From contig CAVSKK010000001.1 in assembly GCA_963728535.1 (NCBI GenBank), forward strand, positions 2,666,001 through 2,730,000: a DNA stretch of 64,000 bases, read 5' to 3'. Both the position numbers and the translations under genes were made by a program. How positions within the stretch are numbered: the first letter of the stretch is position 1; every line of letters starts with the position of its first letter. The stretch comes from VAXT01 sp963728535. Its GTDB lineage: Bacteria > Actinomycetota > Thermoleophilia > Gaiellales > Gaiellaceae. This document shows, in pieces, positions 53,421 to 61,968 of the stretch. Under the pieces are notes generated by a model. The model saw only the letters and a list, made by a program, of their open reading frames with translations, ran no database searches and was not told the origin of the DNA.

Positions 53421-53429
53421 CCGGCGATC

Positions 53430-54977
53430 TTAGGGAGATCTGACTCGGTACGTGGCAATCGGCCCGTCGCGGGCGAGGAGCTGCCCCCCACAAGGATTCG
53501 GCCGGTCGAGGTGGACAGCGAGGTAGCGGATGCCGAGCTCGGCGAAGCGAGAGCAGGGCACGGCGCGAAGCTCGCGCAAGAGCGCGTCAGCCCTGGGTGG
53601 CGCCGTCGTCGTGTACCCGGCCGGGCCCGCGCGGGCCGCCTGCATTCGGTAGTAGAGGTAGACCGAAGCGTCCTGCGCTCCCGGCGGGAAGACGGGGAGC
53701 TCGAGCAGGCGCCCGGCCGGCTCGTCGCGCAGGGCCGCATAGGCACGGTTGTGCTCGTCGGCGGCGGTGGCGTTGAAGAGGCCGATCCGAAGATCGACGA
53801 GCAGGAGCAAACAAACCATCGCCGCCGTACCCGGCCAGCGCAGGCGGGAGACCGCCACGGCAACCAGCGCCGCGAGCGCGAGGCACGCGATCGGCATCAG
53901 GCGCTCCGGGACGCGCGTGTGCCGGAGCCCGGGCAGGTGCCGCCAGAGGGCGTGGTAGCCCGCCAGGTTCGCGCCCAGGGCAAACAACATGGGAACGAGA
54001 GCGCCGAGCCCAAGCGCGACGGAGAGACCCCACCGACGCTGTGCGAGCAGCACGGCCAGTCCCGCTAGCGCGATCAGCTGAACCGTCCAGCCGAGGTAGA
54101 CGAACCCTTCGAGCTCCTGCGGCTGATGGCGCGAGAGGAGGTCACGTAGCTCAGCCGAGTAGTGCTCGACCTGCTCGAAGGAGCGACCGCTCGCCCCCGT
54201 CGTCCCGCGTACGGCGGCGAAATCGGCGAGTAGTCCTGCGAGAAGCGCCGGGAGCACGAGGACGGTCGCCCAGCGCAGGCGCACGAACGCGTAGAGCCCG
54301 AAGAACGGAATTGCGCCGAGCGCGAGGTGGAGCTGGCCCGAGAGCGGGATCGAGGCGAGCGCAGCACCTGCGAGCAGAAGCCACCACCGCGAATGCCGCC
54401 TCGCCCGCTCGAGCCCGTACAGCGACAGAGGCAGCAGCATGGCGATCCACGGAAGCAGGTGCCCGAGGGTCCATTGCGCCTGCAGGTAGGGCGCGAGGCA
54501 GAAGGCGAGGCCCCCGGTGAGCGCGCCTTCGCGGCGCAGCCCCAGCTCTTTCAACCAGAGTGCCGTGAACCCGCCGGCCCCGACGAAGCCGAGGAGCACG
54601 AACAGGTTCCAGGCCGCGACCGTTCCAAATGCCCGTTGCAGCGGCCAGTAGATGAGCCCGAACGGCCAGCCGGCGAGATTCCAGCGCGGCTTGACCTCCG
54701 GCTGGAAGCTGTACGGATCACGCCACGGCGCCCGCCCATGCTCGAGCTGGTGCCCGACTAGCCAGAGCTGGTAGCTGACCTGAAGATGGTCGCCCGGCGC
54801 CGCTTCGCCGTGGCCCGCGCGGCCCTGGGCCATGAAGGACGTGTCCAGGTGCCTGGCACCGGGCCATGTCGCAAGGAGACCTGCCCCGAGGTAGAGCGCG
54901 CAGGCGAGCGCTACAAGGCCCGCGCGGCCGCGAGCAGCTCGTCGAAGTCGGGCACCTCGCCGGTGTCGTAGAGCCAT
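53430..54977 (-). CDS. large polytopic membrane protein, glycosyltransferase (GT-C)-like
   Basis: About 515 residues with ten or more helices and a soluble C-terminal end. Helices alternate with loops such as RAPWRDPYSFQPEVKPRWN, as in GT-C fold mannosyltransferases or YfhO-like proteins; no family is certain. The first helix (LVALACALYLGAGLLATWPG) begins exactly at the peroxiredoxin stop. The only standard start near it is ATG 54977, inside the peroxiredoxin gene; GTA 54914 forms GTAG with that gene's stop. The start is therefore unsure. Confidence 0.65.
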   Translation of the reverse strand: MALRHRRGARLRRAARGRAGLVALACALYLGAGLLATWPGARHLDTSFMAQGRAGHGEAAPGDHLQVSYQLWLVGHQLEHGRAPWRDPYSFQPEVKPRWNLAGWPFGLIYWPLQRAFGTVAAWNLFVLLGFVGAGGFTALWLKELGLRREGALTGGLAFCLAPYLQAQWTLGHLLPWIAMLLPLSLYGLERARRHSRWWLLLAGAALASIPLSGQLHLALGAIPFFGLYAFVRLRWATVLVLPALLAGLLADFAAVRGTTGASGRSFEQVEHYSAELRDLLSRHQPQELEGFVYLGWTVQLIALAGLAVLLAQRRWGLSVALGLGALVPMLFALGANLAGYHALWRHLPGLRHTRVPERLMPIACLALAALVAVAVSRLRWPGTAAMVCLLLLVDLRIGLFNATAADEHNRAYAALRDEPAGRLLELPVFPPGAQDASVYLYYRMQAARAGPAGYTTTAPPRADALLRELRAVPCSRFAELGIRYLAVHLDRPNPCGGQLLARDGPIATYRVRSP

Positions 54978-55372
54978 GCGCCGCGGACCGTACCGCCGCG
55001 CCCGACGAGAAAGGCCGTTCGCTCGGCGACGTCCGTCATCCCGCGATACTCGTGCGCGACGCCGAAGCCACGCACGGCGTCGGCGTTCCAGTCCGAGAGG
55101 AACTGGATCTCGTCGAGGTCGAGTGCCTGGCTCCACGCGGTCTGCGTCCAGCACGAGTCACGTGAGATCGCAAACGGCGTGACCCCCGCCTGCTCGAGCT
55201 CCGCTCTCCTGTCACGCAGGAGCTCGAGCTCGCTCGTTCAGGTCGACGACCAGGCGAAGAGGAAAAAGAGAAAGAGCGCGGCCGAGTCCTCCACGAGACC
55301 CGAGATGGTCGTCTGCTCACGCGGGGCCAACCAGACGGTCGCCTCAGGAACCTGGTCACCGGGCGCGAGCAC
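54911..55372 (-). CDS. peroxiredoxin with TGA-encoded selenocysteine at the catalytic position (candidate selenoprotein)
   Basis: 153-residue AhpE/BCP-like peroxiredoxin. GTG 55372 stands six bases after a TAGGGT box. The chain opens APGDQVPEATVWLAP and reads FAWSST, then an in-frame TGA (55240-55238, codon 45), then TSELELLRDRRAELEQAG and continues without a break through ISRDSCWTQTAW, LSDWNADAVRGFGVA and RTAFLVGRGGTVRGAW to TAG at 54911. The TGA sits exactly where the peroxidatic Cys of the family stands. A hairpin that fits the bacterial SECIS rule follows. C74 (SRDSCW) could resolve the selenenic acid. A nonsense mutation or sequencing error is the alternative. Confidence 0.85.
55195..55232 (-). 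promoter_or_regulatory. candidate bacterial SECIS element
   Basis: In the peroxiredoxin mRNA just after the TGA. Lower stem CGAGCTC (55232-55226) with GAGCTCG (55201-55195), an internal loop of 3 and 4 bases, upper stem CTCCTG (55222-55217) with CAGGAG (55211-55206), apical loop CGTGA (55216-55212). The apical loop begins 21 bases after the TGA and has G at its second position. This agrees with the published bacterial rule (small loop, G in the first two places, 16-37 bases from TGA). Confidence 0.7.
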
Positions 55373-55384
55373 CGACCGACCCTA
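55373..55384 (-). promoter_or_regulatory. leaderless promoter -10 box of the peroxiredoxin operon
   Basis: TAGGGT on the minus strand (55384-55379), six bases before GTG 55372, with no Shine-Dalgarno sequence. It fixes the start of the selenoprotein candidate. Confidence 0.55.
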
Positions 55385-55461
55385 CAGCGCCCGCCACCGC
55401 ATGAGAGTTCGCGTGAAGTGGGAGGGGGCCCCCGCGGACGAGGGACCCCTCTCCTATAGGA

Positions 55462-58400
55462 CTACTGCGAGAAAACCTGCAGCTCGGCTGCGCGAACGCG
55501 CGTTGCGTTCACGTTGAAGCCGGGCAGGGTGGTCTCGTCGCAGTCTGTCGAGTTGCCCGGATCGTCGTCCAGGTCGCCCTGGTACGCCGGTCCGCCCGTG
55601 CACTGGTTCGTCACGACCGCCAGCCGGACATGGGTCGCCTTCGTCTGCGGGACGTCGAACGACCTTATGATCAGCTCGGGTGCGCGCGGTCGCGGCACTC
55701 CAGACGGGAACGCGTCCGTCTGGCTCGTGAAGATCAGCCTGAACTGCGAGTTCTGGGAGCAGTCCACGGAGCCCTTCGCCTCGCAGGTCCAGATCTGGAA
55801 CTGCCGGAGGGCCGAGAAGCGGCTCTGGCTGCCTGGATCGTTTGCGTCGGCGGTGTTGACGCGAAGCATCGCGCTCACCTGGACGCGGCGGACCTGGTGC
55901 GACGCCTTCGATGGGTCGAGGCGGACAGTGACCTGCTTGCCGGCCACGGGCCCGCTGAGCGAGGCCCAGTCCGTGATCTCGGTGTCGTCGATCAGCTTGT
56001 CGAGGTTGACGCCGTCACCCGACGCCGTCGCCCCGCTCGTGCTCGAGGCGAGGTTCCGCGACATGTTGACCGGCATGTCGCGCACCTGCCCCGGGTTGAA
56101 CGAGAAGGTGAACCGCTTCGCTCCGAAGCCGTTCCCTCGTGCGACGAACTCGTAGGTGCCGGGGACGATCGCGAAGGTGTCCGCGAGCGGTGTGGCCGGG
56201 TCGGTATCCGCGATCGGCCTCACCGCGGCCTCGTAGCGGCCGACAAACAGCTGCACGGGATGCCCGTCCGCCTCCCCGACGGCCTTGAAGGTCACCGTGG
56301 CGTTGTCGGCGTAGGCTGACTCGAAGCTCGGTGTCGGGTCGAAATCGGCCGAGCCGGCGCTTGACGCGCCCGTCCCCAGCCCCCGTCGCGCGAACGCGTT
56401 CCAGAGCAGCGCCTGGTGCGCGCCCCCGAAGCGGATCATGTCGGCCGCGAGCATGGCGTCACGCGCGTCGACCATGCTCACCGACCCGCTCCCCATCAGC
56501 AGCCAGGCGTCGAACACAAGCTGCGCCCAGCGCCGGTTCCCCGGGCACTGGCTGACCGGCAGGTCGCCTGCGAAGCACGCCTGCTGGAGCTCGATGTCGC
56601 CGGCCGGGAACGAGTCGTTGTACGCCTCGATCAGCGTCTGGCGGATGTCGTAGTTCGTCGCCGACCAGATCTCGCCGTCAGCGTGCACCTGGGTGCGTTG
56701 CGTGCAGGTCCCTCCCTGGTTGCAGGCGAAGTCGTAGCCCACGTCCGAGTAGTTGAGCGGGCTCGCGTTCATGCCGTAGTTGCGGATGCCCGCGACCTTG
56801 TCGCCGGTGACGTAAGGACCAACGGCGAATGGGTTCTCGTCGGCAACCGGGACGAGGGCCTGCGAGTTGAGGAACTCGGCCGCAGCCTGATCCGACCAGC
56901 TCTCACCCATCGCGCCGGCCTGATTCCCCTGGAGGCCGGCGTTCGGCCCGGCGACCATGCGGTTCGAGATCATGTGCGTGTACTCATGTGCGATCACGGA
57001 CATGTCGTAGTCGCCGTCAACGCATGGTCCGTAGAAGCTCGCCGGAATCGGCTGCCAGAGGAACATGTTCGTCACCGGAACGAGCCCGTCGATCGGTGTG
57101 AACTGGTTCGCGTTGTCGCGCGACGCGAACTGCGGCGGCCCGCCGACGATGCCGCCGGCTTGAGCGTTGCCGTGCTCCGGGTCGTTCCCCAACCCACCGC
57201 GGCCGAAGTTGTCCGCCTGCGCGTTCCAGGTCGTCTCCGTGAAGCCGAGCTGGTACGACCAGTCGTGCATGCGGTTGTGCATCGCGTGCAGGTTTGCGCG
57301 CGCCGCATCGATGTCGTTCAACTCCATTGATGTGAACGAGGCCGGGTTACAGCGGCTCTCGTGCCACTGGTTGGTCCACGGATACACGTAGTCGCGGGTA
57401 GCCGAAAACGAGTAGTTGACGCCTTGCTGGTTGCCGACGTTCGAATTCCACTTCTCCGTGGCCCGTGCGTTGTTGCCGCGGGTCATGAGCGTCGAATTGC
57501 CCGTCGCTGGGTCTACGTCCCACGGAAGCGGCGACGCGATGTTTGCGATCACCTTTTCGCACCCCGGTACGGACGGAGTGATGCTCCAGCACCAAAGTTC
57601 ACGGGTGTCGGTCGTCGAGTAGTCGAGCGGCGGATTGGCCGGGAACACCCTCCACGCCGGGTTGTCGGAGGCGTGCTGCACGATGCCGTCGCGCACGAGC
57701 AGCGAGCCGTTCTCAGCGTCGATGTAGCTCATCGCGCCGAGTGGCTCCGAGGCCACGACGTCCATGAGCAGGACCTCGTAAGCCCGCCGAACCCCATGCG
57801 TGGGTGTCGGCACACCGACGAGGCGAACGCGTGCCGGGTCGGTGTACCCGTCGAGGTTCATCACGATCCAGCCGTTCTCCTTGCGGATTTTCGAGCTGGC
57901 GCCGGCCGGCCGTCCCGCGGCCTGGGCCGCTGCGCGTACGGCGTCCTGCGCCGATAGGACGACCGAGTTGGTCAGCGTCGTGTCGGTGGTCAGAGACGAC
58001 GACAGGAATGCGACCTTGCCGTCGACGACGCCCACCGCTGCGAGACCGTCGCGAGCGGCTTCGAGGCCGCCGAACGCCTGGCGAAAGAGCACGGCGCTCC
58101 CCTTGCCGATCGGCGGTGCATTGACGAGCTCGAGGTGGGCGAGCTCACCCGCGCTCAGCCCCAGCAGCTCGCGGTTCTGCCTCAGGTACTCCCGTGCGGC
58201 TACGACCTCGTTGGCGGGCAGGCCCGCGGCGAGGTACTTGCCCGTGTTGGAAAGGGCGCCTGGCGCGCCGAACTTGTTGAAACGCGCTTCGGAACCGGCT
58301 TTCACCAGGGCCCGCTGCGTCGCGCTCGGGGCCTTGCGGCCCATGCGGTTGTCGACGTCTTGGAGCGTGCCCCCCTCGCCTTGAATGTTTGGTGGCCCGG

Positions 58401-58515
58401 CTGTGCTCCCCCCGGGCGTCGCGAATGAGCCGGTCGCGGTCGTGAGGACGACGGCGACGAGCCCGACGGCCGGCAGCAGCCACCGGCCACGGTCCGTGCG
58501 AAAACGCACGTGCAT
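55462..58515 (-). CDS. secreted M36 (fungalysin-like) zinc metalloprotease
   Basis: 1017-residue exported protein. A signal peptide (LLPAVGLVAVVLTTATGSFA) is followed by an FTP/PepSY-like propeptide (about 60-300), then the catalytic domain with VIAHEYTHMISNRM (zinc site HExxH) and GESWSDQAAAEF (third ligand). A C-terminal beta-sandwich of about 200 residues (LIDDTEITDWASLSGP onward) looks like a carbohydrate-binding or F5/8-like domain. ATG 58515 has AGGAG seven bases before it; the frame open to 58581 is ignored. It probably degrades extracellular protein together with the subtilase nearby. Confidence 0.88.
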   Translation of the reverse strand: MHVRFRTDRGRWLLPAVGLVAVVLTTATGSFATPGGSTAGPPNIQGEGGTLQDVDNRMGRKAPSATQRALVKAGSEARFNKFGAPGALSNTGKYLAAGLPANEVVAAREYLRQNRELLGLSAGELAHLELVNAPPIGKGSAVLFRQAFGGLEAARDGLAAVGVVDGKVAFLSSSLTTDTTLTNSVVLSAQDAVRAAAQAAGRPAGASSKIRKENGWIVMNLDGYTDPARVRLVGVPTPTHGVRRAYEVLLMDVVASEPLGAMSYIDAENGSLLVRDGIVQHASDNPAWRVFPANPPLDYSTTDTRELWCWSITPSVPGCEKVIANIASPLPWDVDPATGNSTLMTRGNNARATEKWNSNVGNQQGVNYSFSATRDYVYPWTNQWHESRCNPASFTSMELNDIDAARANLHAMHNRMHDWSYQLGFTETTWNAQADNFGRGGLGNDPEHGNAQAGGIVGGPPQFASRDNANQFTPIDGLVPVTNMFLWQPIPASFYGPCVDGDYDMSVIAHEYTHMISNRMVAGPNAGLQGNQAGAMGESWSDQAAAEFLNSQALVPVADENPFAVGPYVTGDKVAGIRNYGMNASPLNYSDVGYDFACNQGGTCTQRTQVHADGEIWSATNYDIRQTLIEAYNDSFPAGDIELQQACFAGDLPVSQCPGNRRWAQLVFDAWLLMGSGSVSMVDARDAMLAADMIRFGGAHQALLWNAFARRGLGTGASSAGSADFDPTPSFESAYADNATVTFKAVGEADGHPVQLFVGRYEAAVRPIADTDPATPLADTFAIVPGTYEFVARGNGFGAKRFTFSFNPGQVRDMPVNMSRNLASSTSGATASGDGVNLDKLIDDTEITDWASLSGPVAGKQVTVRLDPSKASHQVRRVQVSAMLRVNTADANDPGSQSRFSALRQFQIWTCEAKGSVDCSQNSQFRLIFTSQTDAFPSGVPRPRAPELIIRSFDVPQTKATHVRLAVVTNQCTGGPAYQGDLDDDPGNSTDCDETTLPGFNVNATRVRAAELQVFSQ

Positions 58516-58608
58516 GGTGATCTCCTTCCCCCGTTGTCTCCCTTCTGGGCAGTTCTGCGGGGGCGAGTATCGACCCGCCACCCCCTCCGGGTCAAGCCTG
58601 AAGTGCGC

Positions 58609-59808
58609 TTAAGGCGAAGCGGGACAACACCAGCTCACACCCTTCGGGAAGACCCTCGCAAGCGGCCCCCTCGGTGTCACAGCGCTGAATTGCTCGGTGA
58701 TGTTCGAGACCGCCTTGACCTTGGCGGCGTTCAGGCGCAGGAAGAGCCATTGGTCGGCGTTGATCCAGCCGACGAGGAGCCAGTTGCCGTTGGGCGACAT
58801 CGCGAGCGTCCCGAAGTCGCCCGGCGCGGAATAGAGGAAGCGCTCCTCGCCCCGGTCTTCCTCGGCCTGGAGCAGCACGAGCTCGCTCTGGCCTGTCGCG
58901 GGCGAGAAGCGGATCATCACGAAGCGGTGGCTCTTGCGGACGAAGGCGACGCCGGACGGGCCGATCGGCAGCCCCATACCCCACAGCTTGCGGCCATCTG
59001 CGTCGTATGCGCGGAGCGAGCGCTCGCCTAGGACGAGCAGGCGCTCGCCGTCCTCCGACCAGACGAACTGGGTCGCGAGCTCGCTGGGAACGGTCCGCCA
59101 GAGCGTCTTCGCGGTGTCCGTCTGGACGACCTCGACGCGCCTATCAATGGTCGCGAAGGCGAGCTCGTGGTCCGCACCGGGCCGCCATACGGGTGGAGTC
59201 GTCCCCACGCGGTGCCTCAGCTCGCCGTCGCCCGTCCCGTCGCCCGCCACGACTCGCAGCTCTCGTCCGTTCAGGTACGCGACACGGAATCCGTCCGGTG
59301 ACCAGCGCGCGGCGTGCACCGCGCCGGAGCGCGAGAACGCCCAGCGGATCTGGCCCTTCGCATTGGGATCGATCGCGGCCACGCGGTGATTCCGGGTGAC
59401 GACGACGTACTTCGCCTGCGGCGACCAGGACCCCTCCGACCAGGGCGCGAACTGACGGGTCGAGCCGTCGGGGCGGACGAGCCACGGCCCGGTCCTCGCG
59501 TTGACCAGGAGCAGGCCCGGCGCCGGCAGCGAGGTCAGAGCGGGCTGAGCCTTCACCTGCTCGCTGGTGCCGACCGCGTCCCGGACGGAGCCGACGAGCG
59601 CGCGGCCCGGAGGCGAGACGGCTGCGGCGAGGATGAGAACGGCGACTGCCGCCGCCAGGAGCGGGCGAAGGTTTCGCTGGGGCCAGGCAATCGGCTCCCG
59701 CGCGTCCAGGGCAGCTCGCACGAGCGGCCAGGCCCGCCGCTGCGCGTCGAGCTCGTCCGGCGCCTGGATGCGCTGGAGCGCGCGCCGTACTTCGATGTCG
59801 CCGCTCAC
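58609..59808 (-). CDS. membrane protein with beta-propeller, candidate anti-sigma factor
   Basis: 399 residues. A cytoplasmic N-terminus of about 48 residues (VRRALQRIQAPDELDAQRRA) is followed by one membrane helix (about 49-64) and an external TolB-like propeller (ARWSPDGFRVAYLNG, FVWSEDGERLLVLG, LAMSPNGNWLLVGW). The GTG overlaps the sigma gene stop by four bases (GTGA), the usual link of an ECF sigma factor with its anti-sigma. The short N-terminus lacks the HxxxCxxC zinc motif. The propeller may sense a wall or surface ligand. Inference from context and topology. Confidence 0.68.
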   Translation of the reverse strand: MSGDIEVRRALQRIQAPDELDAQRRAWPLVRAALDAREPIAWPQRNLRPLLAAAVAVLILAAAVSPPGRALVGSVRDAVGTSEQVKAQPALTSLPAPGLLLVNARTGPWLVRPDGSTRQFAPWSEGSWSPQAKYVVVTRNHRVAAIDPNAKGQIRWAFSRSGAVHAARWSPDGFRVAYLNGRELRVVAGDGTGDGELRHRVGTTPPVWRPGADHELAFATIDRRVEVVQTDTAKTLWRTVPSELATQFVWSEDGERLLVLGERSLRAYDADGRKLWGMGLPIGPSGVAFVRKSHRFVMIRFSPATGQSELVLLQAEEDRGEERFLYSAPGDFGTLAMSPNGNWLLVGWINADQWLFLRLNAAKVKAVSNITEQFSAVTPRGPLARVFPKGVSWCCPASP

Positions 59809-60341
59809 GCGTGCTCCCGGTCGATGATCTCCTCGAGGCGGTCGAGGCCCCGCCGGAGGCGCGAGTTGACGGTCCCGCGGGGAAGGTTGAGGAGCTCGGC
59901 AATCTCGCCGGGCCTGTAGTCGAGGAGGTAACGGAGGACGATCACGGCCCGGTGCTCCGGTTGGAGCGACGCGAGCCCGGCCGCGACGCCCTCCGAGAAC
60001 GTGCCGAGGTCGCCCGTGTCGTATTCGTCGCCGGCCTCGACCTGGGCAGCCGTTTCGCGCCGAAGCGTTCTGGCCCGGGCCCAGTCGATCGCCCGGTTGA
60101 CGACGATGCGATGGAGCCACGGGCCGAACGGACGCTTGCGGTCGAAACGATCGAGATTGCGGACTGCCGCGAGGAACGCCTCCTGTGCGATGTCCTCGGC
60201 CGCGGCCGCGTCTTGCACGACGAGGTACGCGGCCCGATGAGCTCGCGGCCAGTGCTCGCTGAAGAGGGCCTCGAGGTCCGAGGCCGATCCCGCTTGCGCG
60301 CCTCGAATCCAGGAGCGCTCGTGCCGGCCGGGGCCCACCAT
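59805..60341 (-). CDS. ECF-type RNA polymerase sigma factor
   Basis: 178-residue group 4 sigma factor. Region 2 has EDIAQEAFLAAVRNLDRFD and PFGPWLHRIVVNRAIDWAR; region 4 has LQPEHRAVIVLRYLLDYRPGEIAELLNLPRGTVNSRL, a clear helix-turn-helix. A TATAGT box (60356-60351) lies nine bases before the ATG. It is paired with the membrane propeller protein downstream. Its regulon is unknown. Confidence 0.92.
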   Translation of the reverse strand: MVGPGRHERSWIRGAQAGSASDLEALFSEHWPRAHRAAYLVVQDAAAAEDIAQEAFLAAVRNLDRFDRKRPFGPWLHRIVVNRAIDWARARTLRRETAAQVEAGDEYDTGDLGTFSEGVAAGLASLQPEHRAVIVLRYLLDYRPGEIAELLNLPRGTVNSRLRRGLDRLEEIIDREHA

Positions 60342-60435
60342 CGCGCGCTGACTATACGAGCCGATTCGCTCACGAGGTCCATACGAGGAGAGCGCAGCCG
60401 GAGGTCCGGGACCCGCAGGATCGATTAGGCGGAGC

Positions 60436-60741
60436 TCAGAGGCGAGGCTGCTGGAAGTAACCCGCCATCAAACGCATAAGCCAGGCCGCCGTAAGGAACA
60501 TGTACGTGAGCGCCGGAAGCGCAACGCCGAACGTGCCGACGAACGCCGCGCCCGGAACCGACAGCTCGGCGATGCCGCGGATCGCTGGCCCGGTGACGAG
60601 CCCGATCAAGACTGCCGCCGCCAAATGGATCAGTGCGCGGGTGAGGTTGGCCGGACCGATCTTCGGCAACCGCACGACGATCCACAGCGCGAGCAAGGCG
60701 GCGCCGAGACAGAGAACGGCAACGAAAGTCTCCACCGACAT
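60436..60741 (-). CDS. small three-helix membrane protein
   Basis: 101 residues, mostly hydrophobic (FVAVLCLGAALLALWIVV, ALIHLAAAVLIGLVTGPAI, ALPALTYMFLTAAWLMRLM). No family recognised. It stands alone on the minus strand between the sigma gene and the first response regulator. Confidence 0.6.
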   Translation of the reverse strand: MSVETFVAVLCLGAALLALWIVVRLPKIGPANLTRALIHLAAAVLIGLVTGPAIRGIAELSVPGAAFVGTFGVALPALTYMFLTAAWLMRLMAGYFQQPRL

Positions 60742-60934
60742 CGCTTCGCCTACCTTCGCCAGATTGAGATCAACCAGACACCTCTCTCACTGGATCGACG
60801 CTCGAACCGCAGTCCAGCCGGGACCTTCGCCCAATCTTCGGCCGCCAACAGTCTAGTCAGGGCAACCGGAGCCTTGTATTGAGACCAGCCGCGCCATAAC
60901 GTCAACGGCGGGAGAAGAGAAAGGGGAGTGAGCC
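60742..60934. promoter_or_regulatory. divergent spacer before the first response regulator
   Basis: 193 bases between two divergent genes. A GGAGTGAG ribosome site lies just before the ATG of the response regulator. No clear promoter boxes or hairpins were found. Confidence 0.3.
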
Positions 60935-61579
60935 ATGCGGCGGCTCAAGGTTCTGATTGCCGATGACCATCGGCTGATGCTCCATTCGATCCGGCTTGCG
61001 CTCGAAGCGGACGACGAGATCGAGATCGTGGCCGAGGTGGACTCCGGCACGAAGGTAATCCCGTTCATCGGACAGACCGGGCCAGACCTGGTGCTGCTCG
61101 ACATCCGGATGCCCGGGATCGACGGCTTGACGGTGCTCGAGCGAATCCGGGAGCGCTATCCGCAGGTGAAGGTCGCGATCCTCTCCGGAGTGGACGACCC
61201 GGCCGTGATCCAGGCGGCATTCGACCGCGGGGCGGCGGCGTACATCGTCAAGCACATCGACCCGCGGGATCTACCCTCTGCGCTGCGTCAGGCGGTCGAA
61301 GGCACGGTCTTTCAGCCGCTCGGGCTAATCGAGAACGTCTCGAACGGCGCGGCCGAGGACGTCGACCTGACCAAGCGCGAGCACACGATTCTCGAGGCGC
61401 TTCAGAGCGGCCGATCGAACAAGCAGATCGCAGAAAAGCTCTTTCTGGCGGAGCAGACGGTGAAGTTCCACCTGACGAACATCTACCGGAAGCTCGACGT
61501 CAGCAATCGCACCGAAGCCGTCCGGTACGCCTATGACCACGGCATCGTCGAGCGGCCCCTGTACCACGTCGTCGCGTAG
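60935..61579 (+). CDS. LuxR-type (NarL/FixJ) response regulator 1
   Basis: 214 residues. Receiver domain 1-about 120 with the acidic pair DD (10-11), phosphorylation site D56 in DLVLLDIRMP and the switch Lys in AAYIVKHID. LuxR helix-turn-helix about 147-205 (REHTILEALQSGRSNKQIAEKL, TVKFHLTNIYRKLDVSNR). It is one of three paralogues within 3 kb; no histidine kinase gene is present, so partners are encoded elsewhere. Confidence 0.92.
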   Translation: MRRLKVLIADDHRLMLHSIRLALEADDEIEIVAEVDSGTKVIPFIGQTGPDLVLLDIRMPGIDGLTVLERIRERYPQVKVAILSGVDDPAVIQAAFDRGAAAYIVKHIDPRDLPSALRQAVEGTVFQPLGLIENVSNGAAEDVDLTKREHTILEALQSGRSNKQIAEKLFLAEQTVKFHLTNIYRKLDVSNRTEAVRYAYDHGIVERPLYHVVA

Positions 61580-61746
61580 CGCTCGGGGACGAGGACGAAC
61601 GCCTCGGGTCTAGGCCCGATCCCCCCTTTCGGCAGGGAATTGGAACCGAAACCCGCCTCTGCCACGATGCAACTTAGCCCGTGGGGGGGGATGGGTCGGA
61701 CGTTCAGGTCGGTAGTCGACGGACCGCGTAGTGCACAATCGGTGGC

Positions 61747-61968
61747 GTGATGGCGCTACAACTCGAGCTCAGCGACGCGGACCACCTTGCAGAAATCATG
61801 GGTGCCCTTTCGCGCAACGGCTGTCTTACGAACCGCGTCAGCCCGAAGGTCTGCCGGGTCGTCTACCCGCGCGCTTCGGACGCGCGGGAAGCGTGGCTCG
61901 AGATCGGGTTCTTCATCCGCGCCTGGCAAATCCATCACCCAGGCGTGGAGGCGGTCCTCAGCTTCTAA
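61747..61968 (+). CDS. small protein of unknown function
   Basis: 73 residues (MMALQLELSDADHLAEIMGALSR... would be cut here at MMALQLELSDADHLAEI), mixed alpha/beta with two cysteines, no known family. GTG 61747 follows an ACAAT-like box by seven bases; ATG 61750 is the alternative. It lies between two convergent response regulators and overlaps the second by 11 bases at its 3' end. Confidence 0.55.
   Translation: MMALQLELSDADHLAEIMGALSRNGCLTNRVSPKVCRVVYPRASDAREAWLEIGFFIRAWQIHHPGVEAVLSF

Noticed and set aside
55240..55372. The peroxiredoxin read as a truncated pseudogene ending at the TGA
   Set aside because: The frame stays open and conserved for 108 more codons, the TGA is exactly at the catalytic Cys position, and a suitable hairpin follows. 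A lone stop mutation would have to hit this one codon by chance.
55421..55454. G/C-rich inverted repeat after the M36 protease gene as a terminator
   Set aside because: The stem is imperfect and no T-run follows on the minus strand, so I do not call it a terminator.
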